DNA of 64,000 bases, taken from contig NZ_RZHE01000002.1 of assembly GCF_003989825.1 (NCBI RefSeq), positions 1-64,000 on the forward strand. Direction: 5' to 3'. Of this stretch, positions 48,417-57,157 are shown piece by piece (within the stretch, counting starts at the first letter, position 1; each line of letters begins with the position of its first letter). The position numbers and the translations under genes were made by a program. Source of the DNA: Vreelandella populi. Lineage in GTDB: Bacteria; Pseudomonadota; Gammaproteobacteria; Pseudomonadales; Halomonadaceae. The notes beneath the pieces were generated by a model, which did no database searches, was not told where the DNA came from, and saw only the letters and a program-made list of their open reading frames with translations.

Positions 48417-48430
48417 GTGTTGCACAACAC
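48417..48430. promoter_or_regulatory. Palindrome upstream of the RND operon
   Basis: GTGTTG-CA-CAACAC, a 6-bp dyad about 28 bases before the fusion-protein start, in the gap divergent from mdh. Operator-like; no regulator gene adjoins. Confidence 0.35.
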
Positions 48431-48612
48431 ATGAACGAGAAAAAAAGCGCTGCGATACAATAGCGCAACTAATGGCTAGCAGCGAGTACCTGGCGGGCAG
48501 GCGAAAGGGAAGTCGCCGTATGTATGATTGAGTTTTTACATGACTGAGCATACCATCTTGGCATCTTGAGTTCTGTCGACCCACCCTAAGGCGAACCAAC
48601 CAAGGAGCAATG

Positions 48613-49587
48613 ATGAAAGATCCCGTACGTATTGCGATTACCGGCGGTGCCGGCCAGATCAGCTACTCTCTTATTTTCCGCATCGCCGCTGGCGACATGC
48701 TGGGCGCGGATCAGCCGGTTATTCTTCAACTGCTCGAAATTCCTCAGGCAATGGATGCGCTGAACGGCGTGGTGATGGAAGTCAACGACTGTGCCTTCCC
48801 GCTGGTGCAGGACATTGTTGCCACAGACGATCCGAACGTCGCGTTCAAAGACGCTGATTTCGCTCTGCTGGTAGGTGCGCGTCCGCGCGGTCCGGGTATG
48901 GAGCGTAAAGATCTGCTGGAAGCCAACGCCGCGATCTTCTCTGTACAAGGCAAGGCGCTGAACGATCACGCCAGCCGCGATGTAAAAGTACTGGTTGTCG
49001 GCAACCCGGCCAACACCAACGCGCTGATTGCTTCCTGCAACGCGCCGGATCTCGACAAAGGTCAGTTCACCGCGATGACGCGTCTGGACCACAACCGTGC
49101 GTTGACTCAGCTGGCACAAAAAACCGGCAAGCATGTTAACGACGTTGAGAACATGATCATCTGGGGTAACCACAGCGCCACTCAGTACCCGGATATTGCG
49201 CAGTGCAAGGTTGACGGTAAAGCCGCATCTGACCTAGTTGAGCGTGACTGGTACGAAAACGACTTTATCCCCACTGTTCAACAGCGCGGTGCGGCCATCA
49301 TCAAAGCACGCGGAGCCTCTTCCGCAGCATCCGCGGCGTCTTCTGCCATTGATCACATGCGTGATTGGGCGCTGGGCACTGACGGCATCGTCAGCATGGC
49401 GATTCCTTCTGACGGCAGCTACGGCATCGAAGAAGGCATCATCTACTCCTACCCGGTTCGTTGCCAGGGCGGCAAGTACGAAATCGTTCAAGGCTTTGAG
49501 CTTGACGAATTCAGCCAAGAGAAGATGAAAGCCACCGAGAAAGAACTGCGTGAAGAGCGCGCAGCGGTTGAGCATCTGCTCGGCTAA
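48613..49587 (+). CDS. mdh: Malate dehydrogenase
   Basis: NAD-dependent TCA-cycle enzyme, malate to oxaloacetate. The 324-residue protein has the Rossmann motif ITGGAGQIS, substrate loop [24 protein letters not shown], and the active histidine in [13 protein letters not shown]. It belongs to the dimeric, cytosolic-like branch, not the enteric type. The second of two ATG codons (48613) is better spaced from AAGGAG. Codon choice is strongly biased, as expected for a highly expressed gene. A perfect 14-bp terminator follows. Confidence 0.96.
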   Translation: MKDPVRIAITGGAGQISYSLIFRIAAGDMLGADQPVILQLLEIPQAMDALNGVVMEVNDCAFPLVQDIVATDDPNVAFKDADFALLVGARPRGPGMERKDLLEANAAIFSVQGKALNDHASRDVKVLVVGNPANTNALIASCNAPDLDKGQFTAMTRLDHNRALTQLAQKTGKHVNDVENMIIWGNHSATQYPDIAQCKVDGKAASDLVERDWYENDFIPTVQQRGAAIIKARGASSAASAASSAIDHMRDWALGTDGIVSMAIPSDGSYGIEEGIIYSYPVRCQGGKYEIVQGFELDEFSQEKMKATEKELREERAAVEHLLG

Positions 49588-49614
49588 ACGCGCCGCTGGC
49601 CCTGCCAGTAACGT

Positions 49615-49646
49615 AAAACCCCGCAAGCAAGCTTGCGGGGTTTTTT
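49615..49646 (+). terminator. Rho-independent terminator after mdh
   Basis: Perfect 14-bp stem (49615-49628 with 49631-49644), AA loop, then a T-run. Confidence 0.92.
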
Positions 49647-49704
49647 ATTGCCAGCACCGAATGTAGCGCCATACCCAATGGGTGATTGCCGTAACGCCAT
49701 ACCC

Positions 49705-49854
49705 GTAGCGCGTGGTAAGCGCCAGCGCACCCGCGGGAGCGGCGCGCCAAGCGCTGCCGGGGTTGGGTTTAGTAGCACGGCCAAGGCGGCTTGATGCCGC
49801 CACCCGCGGGTGCCTCATTTGCTCGTATCCTCGCAAAACGTTACCACGCGCTAC
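49705..49854 (+). repeat. Palindromic element, full length (copy E1, 150 bp)
   Basis: Perfect inverted ends GTAGCGCGTGGTAA and TTACCACGCGCTAC. Interior as in A2, with GGCGGCTTGATGCCGCC and CACCCGCGGGTGCC. Confidence 0.88.
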
Positions 49855-49870
49855 GGGTGTTCAAACCCTT

Positions 49871-49975
49871 GTGCCAAGCGCTGCCGGCGTTGGGTGGCAC
49901 GGCCGGGGCGGCTTGGCGCCGCCATTCGCGGGTGCCTTATTTGCTCGTTCCTCGCAAAACGTTACCACGCGCTAC
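49871..49975 (+). repeat. Palindromic element, right half (copy E2)
   Basis: From GTGCCAAGCGCTGCCGGCG to the inverted end TTACCACGCGCTAC. The left arm is missing. Confidence 0.75.
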
Positions 49976-50008
49976 GGGTGTTCGAACCCTTGTGTCATGT
50001 GCTGACAT

Positions 50009-50070
50009 GTAGCGCGTGGTAAGCGCCAGCGCACCCGCGGGAGCAGCGCGGCGAGCGCTGCCGGGGTTGG
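50009..50070 (+). repeat. Palindromic element, left half (copy E3)
   Basis: Begins GTAGCGCGTGGTAAGCGCC and ends after the GCTGCCGGGGTTGGG block, about 45 bases before the GGDEF gene end. Confidence 0.75.
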
Positions 50071-50114
50071 GTGATGGCGTGTAAGAAGCGAGATATGGTA
50101 GCGCTGCCGGGCTT

Positions 50115-51263
50115 TCATCCGTTCATTCGCACTTCAAGCCGGTCGCGGCCATTGCGTTTTGCTTCATAGAGGGCGCGGTCACTCTGCTCCAACAAGGCGT
50201 TGAGATCCTTAGGAGGCTGGTTAAACAAGGTGGCACCGAGACTTAAAGTGACTGGATAGGGCGTATTGAAGGTTTTCGCCGCTGTTTCATAAAAGCGTAC
50301 GCGTAGTTCTTCACCGAAATGTTCAATCTGCTGGGCGGACGTATCGCTAAGGAGAAAGGCGAACTCATCGCCGCCCAGGCGCGCTTTCAATGCTTCTTCG
50401 GGTAAAATTTGGCGGGTGAGATCGCTTAGGGTTACCAGCAGGAAATCACCCGCCGCGTGGCCGTGAAGATCATTGGCAAGTTTGAAATGATCGATATCGA
50501 TCAACAAAAGCGCCCCTGGATGCGCCGCAGACACATTCGCCAGATTGCGGCGAGTCCGCGCTTCGAAACCGCGACGGTTATAGAGTGACGTCAGCGGGTC
50601 ACGTTCTGCCAAACGCTTGATCATGCTTTCACGCCGGTAGCGTACCGTGCCGGTCATTGAAAGGGCGATCAACATGATGGCCATGACGCCTTCAACCAAC
50701 GAAACGCGAATGATGGTCCCACGGAAAACCGTTAGATCAATCAGCGTGCCGGGCAGTAGGGTAACGGTGGCCTTGGCGATATAAAACACGCCATGAACGA
50801 GCAGCACGTAGTGCAGCTGCCGAGTGCCGACGGTAGCAGTATCAGGCGCAAGCCTTAACAAGGCACTGGCTCTGAGCGATATGAACCCCACCAGCAGCGA
50901 ATTGACAATCAAATAAAACTTTGAGCTTTCAGGGCCATCTGGCAGCAGTAGAAGTAAGCTCCACGCGGCGGGCAACAACGCCCATGAGCGGGACGGGCGC
51001 CCACCCACAAAGCGGATAACGCCAAACAGGAACATCCAATGGGCGAAAATCAATAAACCGTTGGCCAACCAGACGCCCACGAAAAAGTAGCCGTCAACAC
51101 GCAACAGGGAAAGGCTGGAACCAACGGTAATCGTGGCAAAGCCTGCCGACCAGCAGAGAAGGGAACCATCACGAGCGCTGCGCCACTCTAGAAGTAAATA
51201 GACCGCAGCGGCGGCCGCGATCGCAATGGTCAGAGTCAGCATGGTGGCTGGATCGAAGGCCAT
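50115..51263 (-). CDS. Membrane diguanylate cyclase (GGDEF domain)
   Basis: Makes cyclic di-GMP from two GTP. The 382-residue protein has about six hydrophobic segments in residues 1-205, an unrecognised integral sensor. The GGDEF domain follows: RDPLTSLYNRRGFE, LLLIDIDHFKLANDLHGHAAGD, and the active loop GGDEF at 297-301. The usual inhibitory RxxD site five residues before GGDEF is absent, so product feedback at this site is not expected. No EAL domain. It stands between repeats and a HAD phosphatase gene on the same strand. Confidence 0.92.
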   Translation of the reverse strand: MAFDPATMLTLTIAIAAAAAVYLLLEWRSARDGSLLCWSAGFATITVGSSLSLLRVDGYFFVGVWLANGLLIFAHWMFLFGVIRFVGGRPSRSWALLPAAWSLLLLLPDGPESSKFYLIVNSLLVGFISLRASALLRLAPDTATVGTRQLHYVLLVHGVFYIAKATVTLLPGTLIDLTVFRGTIIRVSLVEGVMAIMLIALSMTGTVRYRRESMIKRLAERDPLTSLYNRRGFEARTRRNLANVSAAHPGALLLIDIDHFKLANDLHGHAAGDFLLVTLSDLTRQILPEEALKARLGGDEFAFLLSDTSAQQIEHFGEELRVRFYETAAKTFNTPYPVTLSLGATLFNQPPKDLNALLEQSDRALYEAKRNGRDRLEVRMNG

Positions 51264-51315
51264 GTCGGATCAATTCGCCTCGCTAACGGTTAAAGCGAAC
51301 ATTGCTCATGGCTGT

Positions 51316-51975
51316 TCATGCGTCGCGCAAGCTCATAATCCGCCATTGGCGCTCTTCGGCTATCTGACGAAGGGTGGCGTCAGGGTCAACGGCTACCGGG
51401 TGGTCAACTTCTTCAAGCAGCGGCAGGTCGTTATGCGAATCGCTGTAGAACCAGGCGCCGTCCAGAGTGAAGTCTTTATCCTCAAGCCAGGCATGCAGAC
51501 GAGTCACCTTGCCTTCACGATAACTGGGAATGCCGGATACGCGCCCGGTATAGCGGCCGCTCTCTACTTCCGGATTGACGGCGATCAAGTAGTCAACGCC
51601 CAGGCGTTCCGCTATCGGCGCGGTGATAAAGCGATTCGTTGCGGTAATAATCAGCAGCGTATCGCCCCGGGTGCGGTGACGGGCCAGAAGGTCTTCGGCC
51701 TTAGGCAGAATATGCGGCTCAATTTTGCTGGCCATAAACTGCTGGTGCCAGGCGGCCAGCTGTTCGGGCGTGTTTTCTGCCAGCGGTTTCAGCGCCATTT
51801 CCAGAAAGGCTGCCATATCCAGCGTGCCTGCATTGTAGTCGGCCATAAAGCGCTCATTGGCTTCGCGGTAGGCAACCGGGTCCACCGCTCCCTGTTCGAG
51901 CAGGAACTCACCCCATGCGTGATCGCTGTCGGTGGATATCAGCGTATTATCCAGGTCGAAAATGGCCAGACTCAC
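51316..51975 (-). CDS. HAD-superfamily hydrolase, SerB-like subfamily IB
   Basis: Cytoplasmic phosphatase of 219 residues. Motif I is LAIFDLDNTLISTDSDHAWGEFLLEQG, motif II LLIITATNRFI, and motif IV FYSDSHNDLPLLEEVDHPVAVDPD. These match the IB group that includes phosphoserine phosphatase-like and CicA-like enzymes; the substrate is not known. GTG 51975 is the start, with AAGGGGAG four bases before it; the frame is open 22 codons further up without support. It diverges from rppH. Confidence 0.87.
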   Translation of the reverse strand: MSLAIFDLDNTLISTDSDHAWGEFLLEQGAVDPVAYREANERFMADYNAGTLDMAAFLEMALKPLAENTPEQLAAWHQQFMASKIEPHILPKAEDLLARHRTRGDTLLIITATNRFITAPIAERLGVDYLIAVNPEVESGRYTGRVSGIPSYREGKVTRLHAWLEDKDFTLDGAWFYSDSHNDLPLLEEVDHPVAVDPDATLRQIAEERQWRIMSLRDA

Positions 51976-52014
51976 GGCGCTCCCCTTATGGTCAGTCTTT
52001 GTATGTGATGTATT

Positions 52015-52042
52015 GGTATAAATCGCTAGGTATAAATGCAAA
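52015..52042. repeat. Short tandem repeat, two 14-bp units
   Basis: GGTATAAATCGCTA and GGTATAAATGCAAA lie head to tail in the gap between the HAD gene and rppH. It may be chance. Confidence 0.35.
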
Positions 52043-52198
52043 ACAAAGGGGCGGATTATCGCAGAGTCATCAGTTCTTGCCCAACCTCTTTCCTACCCGA
52101 TAAGGCAGCCATTAGTCAGTTAGCGTTATATTGTATTGATACGCTTGTCGCCCTTGTGGAAAAATGGGGACAACTGAAAATTTATTAAGGTGACGTCC

Positions 52199-52693
52199 GT
52201 GATCGACGCTGACGGCTTTCGTCCCAATGTTGGTATTATCATTACCAACAGCCAGGGGCAGCTGCTATGGGCGCGTCGTGTAGGGCAAAATGCGTGGCAA
52301 TTTCCTCAGGGAGGCATTAAAGCAAGCGAGACACCACAACAAGCCCTCTTCCGTGAGCTTTTTGAGGAGATCGGCCTGACCGCCGACGATGTCGATATTA
52401 TCGCCTGCACCCGGGGTTGGCTACGCTACCGTCTGCCACGACGCATGATTCGCACAAACTCACGGCCAGTGTGTATTGGCCAGAAGCAAAAATGGTACCT
52501 GCTGAAAATTCGCTGTCAGGAAAATCGTATCAGCATGACGGCAACGCCCAAACCTGAGTTCGATGGATGGCGGTGGGTAAGCTATTGGTATCCGCTAGGG
52601 CAAGTGGTACCGTTCAAACGAGAGGTGTATCGGCGTGCGCTAAGAGAGCTTTCTCCCCGCGTTCAGCGTCTGGCACAAAATGACGAAGGATAA
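52199..52693 (+). CDS. rppH: RNA pyrophosphohydrolase RppH
   Basis: Removes pyrophosphate from the 5' triphosphate of mRNA and so starts decay. The 164-residue protein begins [17 protein letters not shown] and has the Nudix box [20 protein letters not shown] in the context WQFPQGGIK. The start is GTG 52199, six bases after AAGGTG; a GTG three codons up overlaps that site. ptsP follows within 68 bases, as in many Gammaproteobacteria. Confidence 0.95.
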   Translation: MIDADGFRPNVGIIITNSQGQLLWARRVGQNAWQFPQGGIKASETPQQALFRELFEEIGLTADDVDIIACTRGWLRYRLPRRMIRTNSRPVCIGQKQKWYLLKIRCQENRISMTATPKPEFDGWRWVSYWYPLGQVVPFKREVYRRALRELSPRVQRLAQNDEG

Positions 52694-52761
52694 CGCGTGC
52701 TCCACAGCTCTGGATGAGCGGTGAAAGTCTGTCGGAAAGATCCTCAGCGAGGCAAATAACA

Positions 52762-55041
52762 GTGAAAAGTAAAACGTCCATGCTTGAGGTACTGCGTCGT
52801 GTGATTCAGGAGGTCAACGGCGCGCGCAACCTAGACGCTGCGCTTTCGACGATGGTGCGCCGCATCCGCAAAGCGATGCAAACCGACGTCTGCTCGTTCT
52901 ATCTTTATGATAAAACCCTAGAATCACTGGTGCTGATGGAAACCATCGGGTTGCGCACTCAGGCGGTCGGGCGTGTGGTGCTGCCGCTGGGTGAAGGGTT
53001 GGTGGGGATGGTCGCCAAGCGCAGTGAGCCCTTGAATCTGGAAGATGCCCGGTCGCATCCGCACTTTCGCTATTTTGAAGCCACCGGGGAGGAGCGCTAC
53101 TCCAGTTTCCTCGGTGTGCCGATTATTCACCAACGCCACATGTTGGGCGTGCTGGTGGTTCAGCAGGCGGAAAAGCGTAGCTACGACGACGAAGATGAAG
53201 CCTTCCTGGTGACCATGGCGGCCCAGTTGGCGGGCGTGTTGGCCCACGCGCTGGCAACCGGTAACCTGACTCGCCCGGCGTTGCCCGGCGGGCAGGCCAT
53301 GTTCAAGGGGGTAGCGGCATCGCCAGGCGTTGCCATGGGGGAGGCCGTGGTAATTACGCCACCCGCCGATCTCAACAGTGTGCCGGATCTGATTCCCAGC
53401 AACGAAGCCTATGAAATTGCGCGTCTGAAAGAGGCGATTGGCAAAACCCGCGATGAGATTCGTGCAGCGGGCGAGCGTCTGGCAAGCCGCATATCTTCCC
53501 AGGAACTGGCGCTTTTTGATGTCTACCAGCAAATGCTGGGGGAGGCCGCGCTCTCGGAAGAGGTTGAAAAACGTATTCGTGAAGGGCAGTGGGCGCCCGG
53601 CGCGTTGGCCGATGTAGTAAGGCGCCACGTTCAATACCTGGAGCGGGTAGATGATGACTACCTGCGCGAGCGCGCAGCCGATATCCGCGACCTTGGGCGC
53701 CGCGTGCTTGGCCATCTGCAAGAAGGTACACCCTCAACGCCGGAAACTTACCCGGACAATGCCATTCTGGTAGGCGATGAAATTAGTGTGGCCATGCTTG
53801 GCGAGGTGCCTCGGGATAAGCTCAAGGGGCTTGTGTCGGTGCGAGGGTCAAGCACCTCGCACGTTGCCATCGTCGCCCGCGCCATGGGCATACCGACCGT
53901 GTTGGGGATGATGGATTTACCCTTGCCACGCCTGAATGGCGCGCCCCTTGTGCTGGATGGCCATCGGGGGCGACTGTTTGTTCGCCCAACCGCCGACCTG
54001 ACACTGCGTTATGAAAGCCTGATCGCTGAGGAGAAGGTGCTTAGCGAACTGCTGGAACACGAGCAGGATCTTCCCAGTACTACCCAGGACGGCCATGAAA
54101 TGCCGTTGATGGTGAATACGGGACTGGCCGTTGATGCAACGGCGCTGCTGAAAAGCCGTATTGCCGGGGTAGGCCTCTATCGTACCGAAGTGCCGTTTAT
54201 GATTACCGAGCGCTTTCCGGGCGAAAAAGAGCAGATGCGCATGTACCGCGAGCAGCTTGAAGGATTCGCGCCGCTGCCGGTAGTCATGCGCACCCTGGAT
54301 ATTGGTGGCGATAAAGACCTGCCGTACTTCCCGATTGAAGAAGCCAACCCTTTTCTGGGCTGGCGCGGCATGCGGGTAACGCTTGACCACCCGGAAGTGC
54401 TGATGGTGCAGCTGCGCGCCATGTTGAAGGCCTCCCATGGGCTGAATAACCTTTACGTTCTTTTCCCGATGATTACCAATGTCGAGGAAGTCGATGAAGC
54501 GTTAAGGCTACTGGATCGCGCGATCATCGAGCTGGGTGAGGAAGGCATTACTATAGAGCGCCCCAAAGTGGGCGTGATGATCGAAGTCCCGGCGACCATT
54601 TATCAGATGGATGCGTTGGCAAAACGGGTCGACTTCTTCTCGGTCGGTAGTAACGACCTGACCCAATACCTGCTTGCAGTTGACCGTAATAATCCTCGGG
54701 TATCCAGCCTTTATGATGCGCTTCACCCGGCGTTGTTAGGAGCGCTTCAGGAGCTCGCCCAGGATGCCAAGCGCCTGAATAAACCGATCTCGCTGTGCGG
54801 AGAACTGGCGGGCGACCCGGCCGGTGCGTTACTACTGATGGCCATGGGCTTTACCGCACTTTCCATGAATGCGCCCAGCCTACCCAAGGTGCGTGCCGCC
54901 ATTCGCCGGGTAACGCTACATGATGCCAAGGCGCTGCTGGCAGAAATCATGCGCCTGGATACGCCGGCTCAGGTACACGAGCACCTGAATAAACGCCTGG
55001 ACGAGTGGCAACTTTCTCACCTGTTACCCCCGCGAGATTAA
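52762..55041 (+). CDS. ptsP: Phosphoenolpyruvate-protein phosphotransferase PtsP (nitrogen PTS EI)
   Basis: Enzyme I of the nitrogen-related PTS; passes phosphate from phosphoenolpyruvate to NPr and EIIA-Ntr. The 759-residue protein has an N-terminal GAF domain (DVCSFYLYDKTLESLVLMETIGL, then FLGVPIIHQRHMLGVLVVQQ), then EI with the phosphohistidine in RGSSTSHVAIVARAMGIPTVLG and the PEP site SVGSNDLTQYLLAVDRNN. I prefer GTG 52762, preceded by GAGG; ATG 52780 matches the enteric start and ATG 52714 is also open. The GAF domain senses glutamine or 2-oxoglutarate in relatives. Confidence 0.94.
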   Translation: MKSKTSMLEVLRRVIQEVNGARNLDAALSTMVRRIRKAMQTDVCSFYLYDKTLESLVLMETIGLRTQAVGRVVLPLGEGLVGMVAKRSEPLNLEDARSHPHFRYFEATGEERYSSFLGVPIIHQRHMLGVLVVQQAEKRSYDDEDEAFLVTMAAQLAGVLAHALATGNLTRPALPGGQAMFKGVAASPGVAMGEAVVITPPADLNSVPDLIPSNEAYEIARLKEAIGKTRDEIRAAGERLASRISSQELALFDVYQQMLGEAALSEEVEKRIREGQWAPGALADVVRRHVQYLERVDDDYLRERAADIRDLGRRVLGHLQEGTPSTPETYPDNAILVGDEISVAMLGEVPRDKLKGLVSVRGSSTSHVAIVARAMGIPTVLGMMDLPLPRLNGAPLVLDGHRGRLFVRPTADLTLRYESLIAEEKVLSELLEHEQDLPSTTQDGHEMPLMVNTGLAVDATALLKSRIAGVGLYRTEVPFMITERFPGEKEQMRMYREQLEGFAPLPVVMRTLDIGGDKDLPYFPIEEANPFLGWRGMRVTLDHPEVLMVQLRAMLKASHGLNNLYVLFPMITNVEEVDEALRLLDRAIIELGEEGITIERPKVGVMIEVPATIYQMDALAKRVDFFSVGSNDLTQYLLAVDRNNPRVSSLYDALHPALLGALQELAQDAKRLNKPISLCGELAGDPAGALLLMAMGFTALSMNAPSLPKVRAAIRRVTLHDAKALLAEIMRLDTPAQVHEHLNKRLDEWQLSHLLPPRD

Positions 55042-55059
55042 CCTTGCAACAGAAGCTCA

Positions 55060-55818
55060 TTAAATGCTCAGCGTCGTTTCACCTTCGAAACGGCCTAGCG
55101 GGCCAAAGCGCTGTTCGGTTATTTCCGCATGGCCTTGGCTATCGAGCGTAAGCCACGTTGTTGCGCGCGTGCCGTAGGTTTCGCCCATGATAAACGCAGC
55201 CGAGAGCTGACGCTCAAGCGCTAACCCCACGCCTGTGTTGGGCAGCTGTGTGTCAGGCGCTTGATGAGAATCATGCAATGCCTGGCCTGCGGCGTGGCGC
55301 CAGTTACCCATCGCGTTTTGTTGAAGAGCATCGCGTACCGCGCAGAGTTTGGGCCAGGGCGTATTCAAATCAGCGTTGGAAAGTCCGTGCACACCGGGTG
55401 CCACGTTAGTCAGTGTTACCTCATGCTGGCCGCGGTGCAGGTGCCAAAGGCGCTCTGGCGTAGCCACCAGTAAATTGAAGCCCGCGTAGCCGTAAGCCTT
55501 ATGCTCGGTAAGCTGTGCTAACCATTCATCAATATCGTTACATTGCAGCGCCTGCGCAACAAGCTCCCCACGGCTAGGTGCATCGGCGGGTGTCAGGATA
55601 GCCAAGTCGCGTACATTGGTAAGCGCGGCGACTCTTCCCCTACGCGCTGCCGCAAGCCAAGAACCGCCCGCTTCAAGGTCACGCCCACCCAACAAGGCAG
55701 GGTTATCCTCCCAGTAGTGCAAGGGGGCGGTCGGCCGGTCGTGGCGCTCATCGCGGTTACCCGCTAGACGTAGTGGCACAGCCGAACCGGGCTGCCAGGC
55801 AAATGCCATCAAGCACAT
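55060..55818 (-). CDS. NRDE (TANGO2-like) family protein
   Basis: Family defined by an N-terminal NRDE motif, here LAGNRDERHDRPTAPLHYW at about residues 19-37, after MCLMAFAW. The second cysteine of the protein is a possible N-terminal nucleophile (Ntn-like fold). Also conserved are LGGRDLEAGGSWLAA and GRVAALTNVRD. The 252-residue protein has no membrane segment. Function in bacteria is unknown; the eukaryotic relative is tied to membrane and haem handling. It is inserted, on the opposite strand, into the usual ptsP-lgt neighbourhood. Confidence 0.85.
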   Translation of the reverse strand: MCLMAFAWQPGSAVPLRLAGNRDERHDRPTAPLHYWEDNPALLGGRDLEAGGSWLAAARRGRVAALTNVRDLAILTPADAPSRGELVAQALQCNDIDEWLAQLTEHKAYGYAGFNLLVATPERLWHLHRGQHEVTLTNVAPGVHGLSNADLNTPWPKLCAVRDALQQNAMGNWRHAAGQALHDSHQAPDTQLPNTGVGLALERQLSAAFIMGETYGTRATTWLTLDSQGHAEITEQRFGPLGRFEGETTLSI

Positions 55819-55913
55819 TGTTATTCCTCAAAGTTATCTTTAAAACGGCCAACCATCTTTATAAACGCTAAGCACAGCATGACAGCTTCAGAGCATAGTC
55901 GTACACTTGTGCA

Positions 55914-55944
55914 GGTAACGTTACCGACATCACCTGACCGGTGA
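55914..55944. promoter_or_regulatory. Two adjacent palindromes before the receiver protein gene
   Basis: GGTAACGTTACC (55914-55925) is a perfect 12-bp palindrome; TCACC/GGTGA with a 5-base centre (55930-55944) follows. They lie in the gap between the NRDE gene (minus) and the receiver gene (plus), 35 bases before its start. Operator-like. Confidence 0.4.
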
Positions 55945-55978
55945 AATTGATTCAAGCCAATTGGGAAGGCGCGAACTC

Positions 55979-57157
55979 ATGCAACGCGATCGCGAAGAGC
56001 ATATCTGGCATGCCATCATTTGGCCGATTCTGTGGCCAATGTTACTTATCCAAGCAACATTAATCGTGCTATGCCTTTTAGTCGGCCTCGCCGTCTGGTG
56101 GATGTCGCCAAGCCAGGTGTCATGGAGCACCACCTTGTGGCTGTCGTTGGCGCTGCTGTTAGGTAGCTCCATGAATATGTGTGCCTTCCTGATGCTGGTT
56201 AAAACGCGTGCCCGGCAAAAAGACTCGCACTTTATGCAGGAACTTGCCGAGCTGGAACGCAACAGCGAGTCCCTGCGCTTTGCAGCAATACAACTATTAC
56301 CGGATAAAACATTTTCATCACCTGCGATAAGCCAAACGCCCGCCCGGCCACTCAAGCGTCTGGCACGGGTAAATGAAAAGCTTTCAGGCCTTGAGCACTA
56401 TATTAGGACCGCCCAACAGCTGAACCCTGCGCCAGATCACTCGAAAGAGGGGCAGGAGCAGGCGTTGTTGGATGACCTTCATCATCAACAGCAACAACTT
56501 AAACACCTGATGGCCGGACGCGACCGTGCCCGGGAAGAGTCGCGTTTGAAGACAGGCTATTTATCGCTACTGCAGCGGGAAACGGATGATTTGAACAACC
56601 ATCTGGGCCGCATCCTGGAAAGCGATGAGTGTCGACACTGCCGTCAGCAGATCGTGGATACTCGTGAGCGCCTGGCCGATGCGCGTGCACTGTTGGCCAA
56701 CCTGGTCTACCAAAGTGTGAATGATGACGCGGCGCCTACTAACATGGCGCCGAACCCGGCACTACGTGTACTGGTCGTTGACGATGGCCCAGTTAATCTT
56801 ATGTTGGCGCGTCAGATGCTGGAAGCTCAAGGGTTACATGTTGAAGGGGTCAGCAGCGGCGAGCAGGCGCTCGAACGACAGCAGTCCATTCAGTTTGATT
56901 TAGTCTTCATGGATATCTTTATGCCCACTCTGGATGGCCTGGAAACTACCCGGCGCTGGCGCGCCTTTGAACAGGCCAGTGGCAAGCACCGCAGTATCCT
57001 CATCGCCTTGACGGCCAATGCCGACAACGCCGGTATTACCGAATGCAAGGAAGCGGGAATGGATGACCTGCTCACCAAGCCGTACCAACCTGAAAAACTG
57101 CTGGGTATGATCAGCAAGTGGCTACCCAATACTGAAGGAAAGGCATCAACATCATGA
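55979..57157 (+). CDS. Membrane response-regulator protein, degenerate hybrid sensor without kinase domain
   Basis: 392 residues. Two membrane segments (about 12-42 and 52-74), a coiled-coil region (83-245), then a C-terminal receiver domain with acidic pair D268/D269, phosphoacceptor D312 (LVFMDIFMP), T345 and K367 (LTKPY). Residues 187-207 (SRLKTGYLSLLQRETDDLNN) resemble a dimerisation helix of histidine kinases, but where the phosphorylated histidine should be there is arginine (R200), and no ATP-binding domain follows. So this is probably a former BarA-like hybrid that now only receives phosphate. AAGG precedes ATG 55979. It overlaps the TauE gene by four bases. A cognate kinase is not nearby. 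Confidence 0.8.
   Translation: MQRDREEHIWHAIIWPILWPMLLIQATLIVLCLLVGLAVWWMSPSQVSWSTTLWLSLALLLGSSMNMCAFLMLVKTRARQKDSHFMQELAELERNSESLRFAAIQLLPDKTFSSPAISQTPARPLKRLARVNEKLSGLEHYIRTAQQLNPAPDHSKEGQEQALLDDLHHQQQQLKHLMAGRDRAREESRLKTGYLSLLQRETDDLNNHLGRILESDECRHCRQQIVDTRERLADARALLANLVYQSVNDDAAPTNMAPNPALRVLVVDDGPVNLMLARQMLEAQGLHVEGVSSGEQALERQQSIQFDLVFMDIFMPTLDGLETTRRWRAFEQASGKHRSILIALTANADNAGITECKEAGMDDLLTKPYQPEKLLGMISKWLPNTEGKASTS

Larger units (their letters stand above)
49588..50114. other. Convergent gap: mdh terminator and three palindromic repeats
   Basis: Between mdh and the GGDEF gene. After the terminator come a whole element and two half-elements, separated by linkers of the form GGGTGTTC(A/G)AACCCTTGTG. 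I see no coding potential; open frames here are artefacts of the repeat. Confidence 0.8.

Noticed and set aside
51226-52008. 260-codon open frame on the plus strand opposite the HAD gene
   Set aside because: Antisense of a well-supported HAD phosphatase; composition typical of a shadow frame.
53822-54438. Long minus-strand open frames within ptsP
   Set aside because: High-GC shadow frames opposite the EI domain; no motifs.
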